A stretch of 64,000 nucleotides of DNA from Crossaster papposus (Eukaryota > Echinodermata > Asteroidea > Velatida > Solasteridae): positions 2,170,001 through 2,234,000 of the forward strand of contig JBAIAA010000261.1 of NCBI GenBank assembly GCA_037893245.1, read 5' to 3'. A program made the translations under genes and the position numbers. Position 1 is the stretch's first letter. Each line of letters begins with the position of its first letter. This document shows positions 20,215 through 30,230 of this stretch, in pieces. The notes beneath the pieces were generated by a model. It had not been told where the DNA came from and ran no database searches. It saw only the letters and a program-made list of their open reading frames with translations.

Positions 20215-21299
20215 CGTTTTTGGCGACCGGAGTTTCCCTGTCGCGCTTGTCCGGTGTGAAAAGTTCTAGGATTTCCACTTCGTTTTGGCCGATCCGATTT
20301 CGGAGCAGCAGAAAAACTCGAACGTACTTGGCCAAATTTTTGACCTAGTTTATTTGTCTCTTGAATGTCCTTGCACTGTTGGGATAAATTATCCCCAAAC
20401 AAGAGCCCCGTTATGGGCACTTTGGCCGAACAAAGAGATGCAAACTGGTGGTTCAAGTCGGGCTTAATGAGCTCTCTACGCCTGTAGTTGAGCTCGGCGA
20501 CCGCATGGCCAATTATAGCCATTGAATCTAGAAGATTGGTCAGCAGTGCTTCGTTATCCACGCTTTTGCTGCTCATTACAGTCTCAATGCATGACACAAT
20601 TGGCACCATACCTTTTAGCGCTGAATTTTCAACCTTTTGTAGCTTGATGTCCATTGATCTGGTCTTGGACTGCAGAGAATTCCAGATTTCTGAATTAACT
20701 CTAGTGCCATCCAACTCCGGGATGTTAGAGGGTCGCTTGAAACTATTAAGTTTCTCAGTCACCTTCTCTTCCGAAGTTTTCTTTCGGAGTAGCTTGCTGA
20801 TGGTGCTTGCTAGTTTGTCGTCGACCTTGTTTCCAGAGTTTTCTCCGGAATAAAACTGCTCGACTATGTCGAGTACCCCGGCTGGTGAATTATCACTGGC
20901 CCCGGGTTCTAGGAGGTTGTCAACTAGTTGGCCCATTGCAACTGACTCATCGCTGGATGAGCTCGATACTTGACCGACAGTTGCATGGCCGATTTTCTGT
21001 TTCTTCGCTGGTGGGTTCCCCAGTGAAGTAAGGACTGTAGACTGAAGAGTTTGCATTGCGTCGGCCATCGACGAAATCTGGTCTTGAAGAGACGCAAACT
21101 CCTGCCGAGACACCTCGTCCGAGCATCTGCTTGCTTTCTTCGACTTCGCCTTGGCTTTAGTGGCCGGTGGATTACCACCGGAGGCAGAGAACGAAGTAGA
21201 CGGTGTTGGGTCGGCGTGTAGTACAACGCCGCTGCATTCCAGGTCCGACGGACCATCGAGCAAATCCAAGATGTCCGTGGAGAGTTGTGTAGACATTGT
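20163..21299 (-). CDS. DIRS gag-like ORF1 protein
   Basis: I start it at the Met (MSTQLSTDILDLL) at 21299 because the upstream in-frame Met at 21353 lies at the TATA box within the terminal repeat. The protein is about 378 residues. It has an acidic start, a Lys/Ala-rich basic stretch (KAKAKSKKASR), a predicted coiled-coil segment (EFASLQDQISSMADAMQTLQ), a Ser/Asp-rich middle and a strongly basic Gly/Arg/Gln tail. There is no CCHC knuckle. This matches the poorly conserved ORF1/gag of DIRS elements, thought to package the RNA. Identity rests mainly on position. Confidence 0.8.
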   Translation of the reverse strand, partial: TMSTQLSTDILDLLDGPSDLECSGVVLHADPTPSTSFSASGGNPPATKAKAKSKKASRCSDEVSRQEFASLQDQISSMADAMQTLQSTVLTSLGNPPAKKQKIGHATVGQVSSSSSDESVAMGQLVDNLLEPGASDNSPAGVLDIVEQFYSGENSGNKVDDKLASTISKLLRKKTSEEKVTEKLNSFKRPSNIPELDGTRVNSEIWNSLQSKTRSMDIKLQKVENSALKGMVPIVSCIETVMSSKSVDNEALLTNLLDSMAIIGHAVAELNYRRRELIKPDLNHQFASLCSAKVPITGLLFGDNLSQQCKDIQETNKLGQKFGQVRSSFSAAPKSDRPKRSGNPRTFHTGQARQGNSGRQKRWNKRKPAETRQQSDAK

Positions 21300-21324
21300 T
21301 AGTGAATGATACCGGTCACAAAAA

Positions 21325-21455
21325 TGCACTGAGGCGTACATCGCGGGGCTCACTTATATAGGGGATTCATCCTTTTAACAAAGGACTCTCTCAAGTGTGA
21401 CGAATAAATACCGGTGGCAGGTGCAATCTCAAGTAAGGCCGAAGTGCTATGTGGT
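21325..21455 (-). promoter_or_regulatory. DIRS right ITR with leftward promoter
   Basis: On the minus strand a CCTATATAAGTGAG TATA box (about 21345-21360) lies about 50-60 bases upstream of the ORF1 start codon. This is a plausible promoter for the full-length RNA. Confidence 0.75.
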
Positions 21456-21469
21456 TGCGAGGTAGAATT

Positions 21470-22394
21470 CGACGTGTGCATGAAGAATGAAAGGATAGCT
21501 CTATATCGGACGAACGACACTTAGCGTTACTGTGTATAGGCCTGAAACTGGGGAAGCCGTGTTGCGATGGACTTATACAAGTAGTGTAGTCACGCATGGA
21601 TGATTGGAATGAGGTACAGCGTCACCCGACAATAGGGCGAGTATTATGCACGCTGAAGAGAAAAGCGCGTTTGAACCGGGAAGGTTTAAAACAGCATACT
21701 GGCCACGCAGGTAAAGAAACTATATTGACAGTTTATTTGTTTTATTTTAATGCAACACCAGTTCAATACATGTAAGAAATGTGTTTGTATTAGTATACTC
21801 TTCTTTCAGGCAGCTTTTTCATTTTCAATGGCGGTTGTGAACAACAATTTAATATGAATATTCAACTCGAAAATAAACGATAACCAAAACACTTTCAGAA
21901 AACCACATGGGATATAAAAAGTAATAAATCAGAACAATTATAAGGAAACAAAAACACAACTTGCTAGCACCAGTATGAAATACATAATCATGTAATAGGT
22001 TAGCAAAACTAAAGTATTGTATAAAGTAAAAATAAAAAAGAAATTATTTTATATAAAACTCTTTATTAGACCATAAGAAGGGCACACATTAAAAATGGTA
22101 CATGTACTGTTTAGCTGCAATGACACAAAAGAATATCTGTACATGTAGTGGAATTTTCAAAATTCATAACACTGTTTTTCCATTTTCTAACAAAATTGGA
22201 AATGTTTGTAATTCCCAGATTCATGTTTGCACTGATTGAGCTTCATTAAGATGATATATGAAAAAAAAATTGCGTTTAGGTTGAAACATTTCTTTCTCAA
22301 AAAATTGGATGTTCTACAATAGTCTAAATTCATTTACACCAAATCCCCCTTTTTTATTATTTTTATTATTTAAAACATTATTTTTTGAAGAAGA
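21470..22394. other. AT-rich intergenic DNA
   Basis: I see no gene or repeat that I recognise between the DIRS terminus and the LINE remnant. Confidence 0.4.
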
Positions 22395-22849
22395 AGAAAA
22401 AAATTTTTTCAGGAGCTTCTTAAAATTAGATAGAGTGTTGGCTGAACGTATGAGTTGAGGCAAGCTATTCCAAAGTGTTGGTGCTGAATCAGCGAGTGCT
22501 TGATCACCATAACATTTGGTGCGAGTAATTGTGACGGTAAGAAGGTTTGTATAGCTGGCTCGCCGCTGTCGACTAGGTTGGTATTTCTGTAGAATATAAT
22601 TATGCCATGCATTTTGGGCCGGTACTATTTCTGGACTTGTATGAGAGAAGCACGATCTTGTAAACTAAGCGTTGTTTTATTGGGAGCCAGTGTATATAGG
22701 GATTGTAGGATTGGTGAGATATGTAGGCGGCATGGAGTTCCTGTCACCACTCGAGCTGCACTGTTCTGTAATCGTTAAAGTTTGGACATTTCAGAGTCAG
22801 GGAGGCCATAGAGTATTAAGTTGCCAAAATCAAGTCTGGAAGTCACAAA
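22395..22849 (-). pseudogene. CR1/L2-type LINE reverse transcriptase, C-terminal remnant
   Basis: In changing minus-strand frames the sequence reads DFGNLILYGLPDSEM, RLQNSAARVVTGTP, ISPILQSLYTLAP, then YGDQALADSAPTLWNSLPQ and IRSANTLSNFKKLLK. These are the well-known C-terminal words of CR1/L2-group LINE polyproteins (YGLPDS, NAAARL, WLP, WNSLP, FKKLLK). At least two frameshifts and stops show it is dead. The remnant is cut off upstream exactly where the long inverted repeat begins at 22850. Confidence 0.82.
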
Positions 22850-23762
22850 CATTACCAGCACGTTGTCGTGAAAGTTGGTACCTTAATATTTCTACACAAT
22901 ACCCCCGACACGGGGGGTTTTGTGTACAAACCTTACCAGCTTGATCAGACGGTTATTTACGATCCCCATGACAGCGGCCAAGCCGCAAGCCTGGGAGATG
23001 ACCTTTTCGGGCATGGACTGCTGACCGCAGTGCATGTACATGTACAATTTACATGCGGCTGTAGAAACTATGCACACATGCAAGATTTTACTTTGTCAAG
23101 CTTCAGGCATTGAGACTTCTCCCACCCGTGAAGTATACTGTTCATACAAGCATAATGCATTGTTTGTGTATACACTTTTAATCGTCCACCGATAAATGAT
23201 GATTCGTGCAAACATAACAAACTGAGACAAGGTGAAACGTAAAGTTTCAAATGTTCAAGAAACACATTTTGCTTTTTAAAATCCTTGTTAGAATTAATAT
23301 AATATTATATAACAACCGTTTTTAGCGAGTAACACTTTTCTTGCTATCAGTTTGTAAACATGTTTAGAAGATATACGGCGCTCGTCTGTTTGTTGCCACT
23401 TCCTGACAAGGAAGTTAAGTACAAGCACAAATAGTGAATAATGATATCGCACTGTCATGTACATGTACTGCAATGTTTACAACTCGCACTTCATTTTGAG
23501 AAAACTGTAAGTTATAGGTTCGTTAAACATACATTGCGTGAGCTTCTCGTCGCGGTTTACTGCATATGAACAACCCCTGAATCGGTGTGTAGCAAGGTTT
23601 ATTCATGATTAACTCAATTGTTCAGACAAAAGAATAACAAGTGCATTCAGGTTGTTCAAACTGTGACGTATAAGTTGGCAAATCAGCATGTCTACCCGGC
23701 TCGTCCCACGTAGGCTCTGTACGCTCTAAAAGCAGTATTTTCAGAGTGTACTTGTACTTCAT

Positions 23763-23870
23763 AGTCCAGGAAAAATAAGTTTTGACCTCAAACAAATTGT
23801 AACAAAAAATTGTTCACCACAATGAATTTCTAAAAGGTCCCCACAATGACATATTAAAAGTCTTAAAAAT
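23763..23870. repeat. solo terminal segment of foldback family FB1
   Basis: TAGTCCAGGAAAAATAAGTT and the following ~100 bases match the terminal repeat of the element at 26781-28024. It forms the inner end of the left long arm. Confidence 0.75.
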
Positions 23871-23922
23871 CAAAAAACGAAAACAATTTAAATACAAGGA
23901 AGACAAATATACAGTATACAGG

Positions 23923-24005
23923 GACCCCCCCCCCCCCCCCCCCACCTCTTTCTAAATATATATATATATATATATATGTATATACCACTATATATATATA
24001 TATAT
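23923..24005. repeat. C-run followed by (TA)n microsatellite
   Basis: About 20 C's are followed by two (TA)n runs separated by GTATATACCAC. Confidence 0.9.
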
Positions 24006-24439
24006 AGTAACAGGATAAATAAGCATTAGAGCGACCGGTCCACACAAACGTACGGTAAATTGTTTTTTCTTATTTGTAACCTAACCCGTTTTTACCTAGA
24101 GCTTTTGACACAAAATTAAAACTCTATTGGGTAATGTACCCAAATCTATCGACATATTCAATACAAATTTAAAAAAATTAAATTTTATCGATTACTTGGG
24201 CGCTCGGACGACCGGCAAACGGTCGTCCTAACGACGGTGGTCGTCGTAATACTGTAAAATTACTGCGAATGGTCGCTCTAAGCGCGCATAGTCTATAATA
24301 TTTATAGTTAGAAAGAGGGGGGGGTCCCTGTTATTGCGATATCATGTTTTAAATAGGCATATTTGTCTTCCTTGTATTTAAATTGTTTTCGTTTCTTTTT
24401 CTGTATTTAATGTTGGGACCCCAATGGAAATAAGCCTGT

Positions 24440-24535
24440 AAACATTGGTGTAGTTTATCACCAAAGAGACGGAATAATTGTGCCAGTATCAAAGCCCATA
24501 AGGGGGTTGAGAATAATTGTGTCCTTGAAGTACAA
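24440..24535. repeat. direct repeat, copy 1 (second copy 26690-26780)
   Basis: ACGGAATAATTGTGCCAGTA and TCAAAGCCCATAAGGGGGTT occur in both places in the same orientation, preceded by AAACATTGGTGTAGTT. This is part of the nested structure between the long arms. Confidence 0.8.
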
Positions 24536-24800
24536 GTACACTGCTGATTCGCCAACTCACATCACAGTTTGAACAACCTGAATGCACTTGTTATTCCTTT
24601 GTTTGATATGTCTGAACAATTGAGTTAATAATGAATGCATCTTGCAAATCATGCACCCACCGATTCAGGGGGTGTTCAGTAAACCGCGAAGAGAAACTCA
24701 CGCAATGTCTGTTTATTTGTATCTATTATGTTTGGTGAAGTGACACGACTTGCAGTACATGACAGTGCAATATCATATTCACTATTTGTGCTTGTACTTA
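24510..24800. repeat. third, shortened copy of the long-arm sequence
   Basis: This runs parallel to the right arm (GAAGTACAAGTACACT, CAGTTTGAACAACCTGAATG, GAACAATTGAGTTAAT, CCGATTCAGGGG, AAACCGCGA), with a deletion of several tens of bases after the first block. Confidence 0.75.
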
Positions 24801-24849
24801 TTCAAAGACACCGGGCATTGAATGATAGAGGGCGGGAATGTGGGATGGG

Positions 24850-24920
24850 AAGTGGGGGGGGGGGGGGGGGGGGGGGGAGTGGAGTGGAGTGGAGGGGGTG
24901 GGGGGGGGGGGGGGGGGGAG
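24850..24920. repeat. poly(dG) and GGAGT-rich tract
   Basis: Two long G-runs flank a (GGAGT)n segment; G-quadruplex potential is high. The apparent glycine-rich open frame across it is an artefact of the repeat. Confidence 0.9.
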
Positions 24921-25232
24921 TGTGTTATTTTATGAGCACTAATATCTGATCGGCAACCTGTAACTCGTTCTTACGCAGATTTATTTATTTAATTATTAAC
25001 CACACGCCTAAAAGTTGGAATTTCATACATAAAACACTCAAGGTGTAGAAGTAATCAGTTTAATTGGTGAAATCTCCACTTTTAAAGAGCAGTCACTTAC
25101 CGCACACTTATAATGTTGATTCAACACTTTAGTTTTAAGCGTGCAGTCCAAACTGCGGAGGAACCGCCAATTACAGGAATGGGTCAAACATTAGATATAA
25201 ATATATTGAAAAACAAAACAAAAAACACTTTA

Positions 25233-25270
25233 TCCCCCCCCCCCCCCCCTCTCCTTCTTCCCCCCCCCCC

Positions 25271-25301
<31 letters not shown>

Positions 25302-25302
25302 C

Positions 25303-25333
<31 letters not shown>

Positions 25334-25334
25334 A
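25233..25334. repeat. poly(dC), (CT)n and (TA)n microsatellite cluster
   Basis: Two C-runs are followed by about 40 bases of CT repeats and a TA run. It is simple sequence only. Confidence 0.95.
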
Positions 25335-25344
25335 AACAAGTAGA

Positions 25345-25610
25345 TTACGTATAGATGTAGTCAGATTGGCGTCGCCTTCCACCGCTACAGGTACGGTTCG
25401 AATCCCGCCTGGGCCAATATGTGGACTGGGTTTCCCCAAGAATACTCTTCTGGTTTTTTTCTCCCACCTCTAAAACTGCAACTTCTTCACATTGTCTTCT
25501 CTCTTTTCTTTCATCCTGTAATTGGCGCTCGCGCTGTTGAATGAAACAAAAACCTTTTACGAGAGCCAATTGTGTTTATCCCCAGTTTGCTTGGCAACTG
25601 ATAACACGGT
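25345..25610 (+). mobile_element. tRNA-derived SINE (candidate)
   Basis: A perfect RNA polymerase III B box, GGTTCGAATCC, lies at 25395-25405 with an A-box-like TAGTCAGATTGGC about 35 bases upstream. Downstream words (GTGGACTGGGTTTCC, TTTTTCTCCCACCTCTAAAA) resemble the conserved central part of marine-invertebrate tRNA SINEs. The head cannot fold into a full tRNA by eye, and no second copy is present in this window. Confidence 0.5.
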
Positions 25611-25984
25611 CCCCTGTGCTTGCTTATTCCTAGATGGAGAGGGCAAATGAGGGTGAACTGCATGGCTTACCGTGGATACAACAGATAGTTATCATCCGAT
25701 TTTCCCTCCGTAGGTAGGTAAAGCAACACTGTACAAAGAATTCAATTCTTTGGATGTGAACAAAATGGTTGTGTGTGCAGATGTGTTCTAGCATACACCT
25801 AGTTGTGGGGGCAGGTTCTTTTGTTTGGAAAAAGCTGACCGAGTGGAGGGGGACATTTTCCTGTCCCCATATCATTTTGGGTCTCCACAGTAAAGGGGTA
25901 TAGAGGTAGAATTGGGTTAGGGTATAATGAAAATAAACGGAGAAGACGACAAATTAGGGTGATGTTGAAAATGTTATTTTTTGA

Positions 25985-26075
25985 GTTTGAGTTTAGAGAG
26001 ATTGTCCTTAGCACACGAACCCTATGGAGTGTCTCCATAACGTCATGTACGAAAAGAATTGATGGACGTATGTGT
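25985..26075. repeat. dispersed repeat, copy 1 (second copy ~52478-52560)
   Basis: GAGAGATT, CACGAACC, ATGGAGTGTCT, CATAACGT and AATTGATGGAC occur in the same order and spacing in both places. The identity is unknown. Confidence 0.6.
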
Positions 26076-26099
26076 GAAAAGAACATCAATTTTGACAGT

Positions 26100-26690
26100 A
26101 TTGTTATTGTTACATAAAAAGAAGAGCTTTTATCGAGATGTTAGTCGCTTTGGGGATAGTGAGATGAGCAATGGATTGAAAGATCTATATTTCAAATCCA
26201 CCACTTCTCATTTTTGCATCGACTCTTTTTATTCTGCATATTGTACCGTTGGAATAATTTAAATTTAAGGGGAAAGACACAGGGATCTAATGTCTTGCAG
26301 TGATTTCAGTGAAACCAGTGAGGTATCCACGAAACTTGCTTCATGCGACTTTCAACTGGAGTCGAATCCCTCGCCCACTGATTCATGTGCCATGAACTCT
26401 AAAGATTCGGTAACTACTGTTGTATTGAACAGGAAATATTAAACTAGAAACATTGAGCAGGAAATATTGAACAGTACATTCAATACTTGTTTACTTTCAT
26501 TATGGTTCACGAATGCAAACAAGCTTTACATCAGCAAATGTATGGGATAAGATATTTAAAGGGAGGGTATTGTGCTTGCGTGGGCAGTTGTTATTTATTT
26601 ATCGTTGATTATTTGGAATATGTAAAGCAAGTCTGATGGCCTTTTTTTCTGTATGGTGAGTGAATGGTCCATCGTAGTAAATCCTGTTAA
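26100..26690. other. intergenic DNA within the inverted-repeat structure
   Basis: I see no recognisable gene. A B-box-like GAGTCGAATCC near 26353 has no tRNA context. Confidence 0.35.
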
Positions 26691-26780
26691 TAAACATTGG
26701 TGTAGTTCATCAGCGAAGATACGGAATAATTGTGCCAGTATCAAAGCCCATAAGGGGGTTACTAATAATTATGTTCTTGA
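26690..26780. repeat. direct repeat, copy 2 (first copy 24440-24535)
   Basis: It has the same ACGGAATAATTGTGCCAGTA block as copy 1 and ends immediately at the foldback element inserted at 26781. Confidence 0.8.
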
Positions 26781-28024
26781 TAGTCCAGTCAAAATACCAA
26801 ATGTTGTATTGTTGACCTCAAACAAATTGTAACAAATCTTTTTTCACCATAGTGCACTTCTATAGGGTCCCTAGAATTACATACTAAAAATCTTTAAAAA
26901 TCCAAGTGATGGAAATATGTCTAATTTGCATAAATCGTTAATCCCTGCCGTGTAATATGTTTATTCCCATATTTGGGTATATATTTTATTTTTATTTTTC
27001 GAAAAGTTTATTTTGGTGATTCTACTTACACATCCTTACAATAATAACATTTTCTAAAGCACGTAAGTGACTGAATAATTTTGAAAATAGACTAATGGTT
27101 CAAAATGACTATAATTTTTGCCTATAATTTGCACGCATTTACCTTGTCTTCAGATATCAACAAGTAGTCAGTATGGACGAGCTTCAAATTCACCAAGCTG
27201 CTTACTGGCACAGTTATCGTATTAAAACCTTATGAAAACTCATTATGAACAATGATAACATTGTGATATTTAGCCCAGCAAACAACAACTGGGGGAAAAT
27301 CGTGTGTCCATAAATTGGGCTAAAAAGTAGGTGAAGGGTTACCTAAGATGAGAAACTTGAACAAGTTCAAGGAAACCCCCAAAATTAAAGATTTTTGTTG
27401 CTTACAATAATCATATCTACGTTAGAATGTATTTTGAGGATTTTCTTGAACTTGTTCAAGTCTTCCATGTTAGGTAACCCTTTAACTTCTTTTTCGCCTA
27501 GTTTATGAACAAACCATTTTCCCCAAGTTTTGGTTTGCTGGGCTAAATATCACAATGTTATCATTGTTCATATGATTTTCCATAAGGTTTTAATATGATA
27601 ACTGTACCAGTAAGCAACTTTGTGAATTTGAAGCTCACCAATACTGACTACTAGCTGATATCTGGAGACAGTGTAATGTACGCACATTTATAGGGTCACG
27701 AAGTTGTCATTTTGGATAATTACCATGTTCTCATAATTATTCAGTCACTTATACGCTTTAGAAAATGTTATCGAAGTAGGGATATGTCAGTAGAATCACC
27801 CAAATAAACTTTTCATTTAAAAAAAAAAATATTATATACCCAAATATGGGAATAAATATATTACGCGGCAGGGATTAACGATTTATGCAAATTAGTCATT
27901 TTCCCACCACTTGAATTTTTTAAGACTTTTAATATGTCATTGTGGAGACCTTTTAGAAATGCATTGTGGTGAACAATTTTTTGTTACAATTTGTTTGAGG
28001 TCAAAACTTATTTTTCCTGGACTA
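26781..28024. mobile_element. complete foldback element FB1, TSD TGA
   Basis: Two ~0.6-kb inverted halves meet near 27400 at AACTTGAACAAGTTCAAG. The termini are TAGTCCAG...CTGGACTA and TGA lies on both sides (26778-26780, 28025-28027). Both halves carry GCCCAGCAAACA and TTACTGGCACAGTTAT-type words in inverted orientation. A half copy is at 13690-14275 and a solo terminus at 23763-23870. There is no coding region. Confidence 0.8.
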
Positions 28025-28739
28025 TGAAGTACAAGTACACTCTGAAAATACTGCTTTTAGAGCGTACAGAGCCTACGTGGGACGAGCCGGATAGACATGC
28101 TGATTTGCCAACTTATACGTCACAGTTTGAACAACCTGAATGCACTTGTTATTCTTTTGTCTGAACAATTGAGTTAATCATGAATAAACCTTGCTACACA
28201 CCGATTCAGGGGTTGTTCATATATGCAGTAAACCGCGACGAGAAGCTCACGCAATGTATGTTTAACGAACCTATAACTTACAGTTTTCTCAAAATGAAGT
28301 GCGAGTTGTAAACATTGCAGTACATGTACATGACAGTGCGATATCATTATTCACTATTTGTGCTTGTACTTAACTTCCTTGTCAGGAAGTGGCAACAAAC
28401 AGACGAGCGCCGTATATCTTCTAAACATGTTTACAAACTGATAGCAAGAAAAGTGTTACTCGCTAAAAACGGTTGTTATATAATATTATATTAATTCTAA
28501 CAAGGATTTTAAAAAGCAAAATGTGTTTCTTGAACATTTGAAACTTTACGTTTCACCTTGTCTCAGTTTGTTATGTTTGCACGAATCGTCATTTATCGAT
28601 GGATGATTAAAAGTGTATACACAAACAATGCATTATGCTTGTATGAACAGTATACTTCACGGGTGGGAGAAGTCTCAATGCCTGAAGCTTGACAAAGTAA
28701 AATCTTGCATGTGTGCATAGTTTCTACAGCCGCATGTAA

Positions 28740-28770
28740 ATTGTACATGTACATGTACATGTACATGCAC
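28740..28770. repeat. (TGTACA)n microsatellite
   Basis: ACATGTACATGTACATGTAC is longer here than at the matching place in the left arm (near 23033-23048), the main length difference between the arms. Confidence 0.85.
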
Positions 28771-28950
28771 TGCGGTCAGCAGTCCATGCCCGAAAAGGTC
28801 ATCTCCCAGGTTTGCGGCTTGGCCGCTGTCATGGGGATCGTAAATAATCGTCTGATCAAGCTGGTAAGGTTTGTACACAAAACCCCCCGTGTCGGGGGTA
28901 TTGTGTAGAAATATTAAGGTACCAACTTTCACGACAACGTGCTGGTAATG

Positions 28951-29640
28951 CACCCGATATTACCCCATTTACCCGATATTTCTGGCATTGCATTGTTATT
29001 ACCACCCGATATTACCCCATTTACCCGATATTTCTGGCATTGCATTGTTATTACCACCCGATATTACCTCTTTTACCCGATATTTCTGGCATTGCATTGT
29101 TATTACCACCCGATATTACCTCTTTTACCCGATATTTCTGGCATTGCATTGTTATTACCACCCGATATTACCCCATTTACCCAATATTTCTGGCATTGCA
29201 TTGTTATTACCACCCGATATTACCCCATTTACCCGATATTTCTGGCATTGCATTGTTATTACTAGCCGATATTACCCGATATTTCTGACATTGCATTGTT
29301 ATTACCACCCGATATTACCTCTTTTACCCGATATTTCTGGTATTGCATTGTTATTACCACCCGATATTACCCGATATTTCTGGCATTGCATTGTTATTAC
29401 TAGCCGATATTACCTATTTTACCCGATATTTCTGGCATTGCATTTTTATTACTACCCGATATTACCCCATTTACCCGAAATTACCAGGGAGAATATTACC
29501 GATATATTACCGTTATTACCACCCGATATTAACCCCTTTACCCAATATTACCAGGGATAATGTTACCGATATTTCTGGCATTTCATCGTTATTACTACCC
29601 GATATTACCCCATTTACCCAATATTGGTTAATTTGTTGGT
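28951..29640. repeat. 52-bp tandem repeat array (CCCGATATTACC type)
   Basis: The unit contains ACCCGATATTTCTGGCATTG then CATTGTTATTACCACCCGAT and repeats with a 52-bp period across about 28951-29240, then with shortened variants to about 29640. Scattered relatives continue at 30025-30170. Because 52 is not a multiple of 3, all three frames stay open and create long repetitive open frames that are not genes. The array starts immediately at the outer end of the long inverted repeat. Confidence 0.92.
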
Positions 29641-30230
29641 TAATTGGTTAATTATATTGGTTAATACTAATATTACGATACTACCGGAACAATACTACAA
29701 TGTATACACATATAAACATCAATGACTCTTCTGAGTCTACAATCTTAGCGTGTACTTAAATGCTATATATGTGCCCAATATCACCGCTGTCTGTAATCAC
29801 AGCTAGTTTGCAATTAATTTGTTGTTAATTTATTTGTGTGTTGGTTTTTTGGCAAATTTGTTTCTTTGAGACTTGGAGTAAATAAATATTACACAATTAT
29901 CTCTACGAAAACACCCTAAACGTATCGCTATTTCGCAAAACATAACGTTCATGTAGAAAAAAAGTGACAAAATTGTTTCACCAAGGTTTATCACGCCCAC
30001 TTGGGGTCAACATGTAAATTGAGGTCACCCGATATTACCCTATTTACCCAATATCAGAGAATGTAACTGATATTTCTGGCATTGCCGTGTTATTACCACC
30101 TGATATTACCCCCATTTACCAAATATTACCAGGGAGAATGTAACCGATATTTCTGGCATTTTCATGTTATTAACTCTGTAAATTGTTACCCATTACCTCT
30201 TATTACCCTGTTATAACTCGCTAAAATGTC
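29641..30230. other. AT-rich DNA with decayed copies of the 52-bp repeat
   Basis: Diverged CCCGATATTACC/GATATTTCTGGCATT words occur at about 30025-30170. Otherwise nothing is recognised. Confidence 0.5.

Larger units (their letters stand above)
16792..21469 (-). mobile_element. DIRS1-like tyrosine-recombinase retrotransposon
   Basis: The 4.7-kb element is transcribed leftward and shows the DIRS plan of split terminal repeats and an internal complementary region. Inverted terminal repeats lie at about 16855-16990 and 21325-21455 (sharing GTCACACTTGAGAGAGTCCT). The internal complementary region (about 17080-17195) joins the reverse complement of the left terminus to that of the right terminus; its TAGGAAATTCTACC reads through the predicted circle junction with a shared AATT. 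Three coding blocks (gag-like, RT/RNase H, tyrosine recombinase) overlap in different frames as expected. One frameshift near 19433 breaks RT from RNase H. This family integrates by a recombinase from a circular intermediate, so no target duplication is expected. Confidence 0.93.
22850..28950. mobile_element. 6.1-kb inverted-repeat structure with nested repeats
   Basis: The outer arms, about 22850-23870 and 27906-28950, are near-identical inverted copies of about 1.03 kb. They begin ATTACCAGCACGTTGTCGTG and share GTGTACAAACC next to a CCCCCGACACGGGGG palindrome. A third, shortened copy in the right-arm orientation lies at about 24510-24800. Between the arms are a foldback element (26781-28024), direct repeats, homopolymer runs and a tRNA-like SINE. 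I see no transposase. The left border cuts a LINE, which supports insertion of the whole structure; alternatively an inverted duplication formed in place. Confidence 0.7.

Noticed and set aside
24728-24949. Glycine-rich small protein
   Set aside because: The glycines come from poly-G runs.
26345-26375. tRNA gene suggested by GAGTCGAATCC
   Set aside because: No A box at the right distance and no acceptor or anticodon arms can be folded.
28988-29560. 190-codon repetitive plus-strand frame
   Set aside because: A product of the 52-bp repeat; three parallel frames are all open.
28951-29640. CRISPR-like regular repeats
   Set aside because: The 52-bp units are directly adjacent with no unique spacers, and the window is eukaryotic; this is an ordinary tandem repeat.
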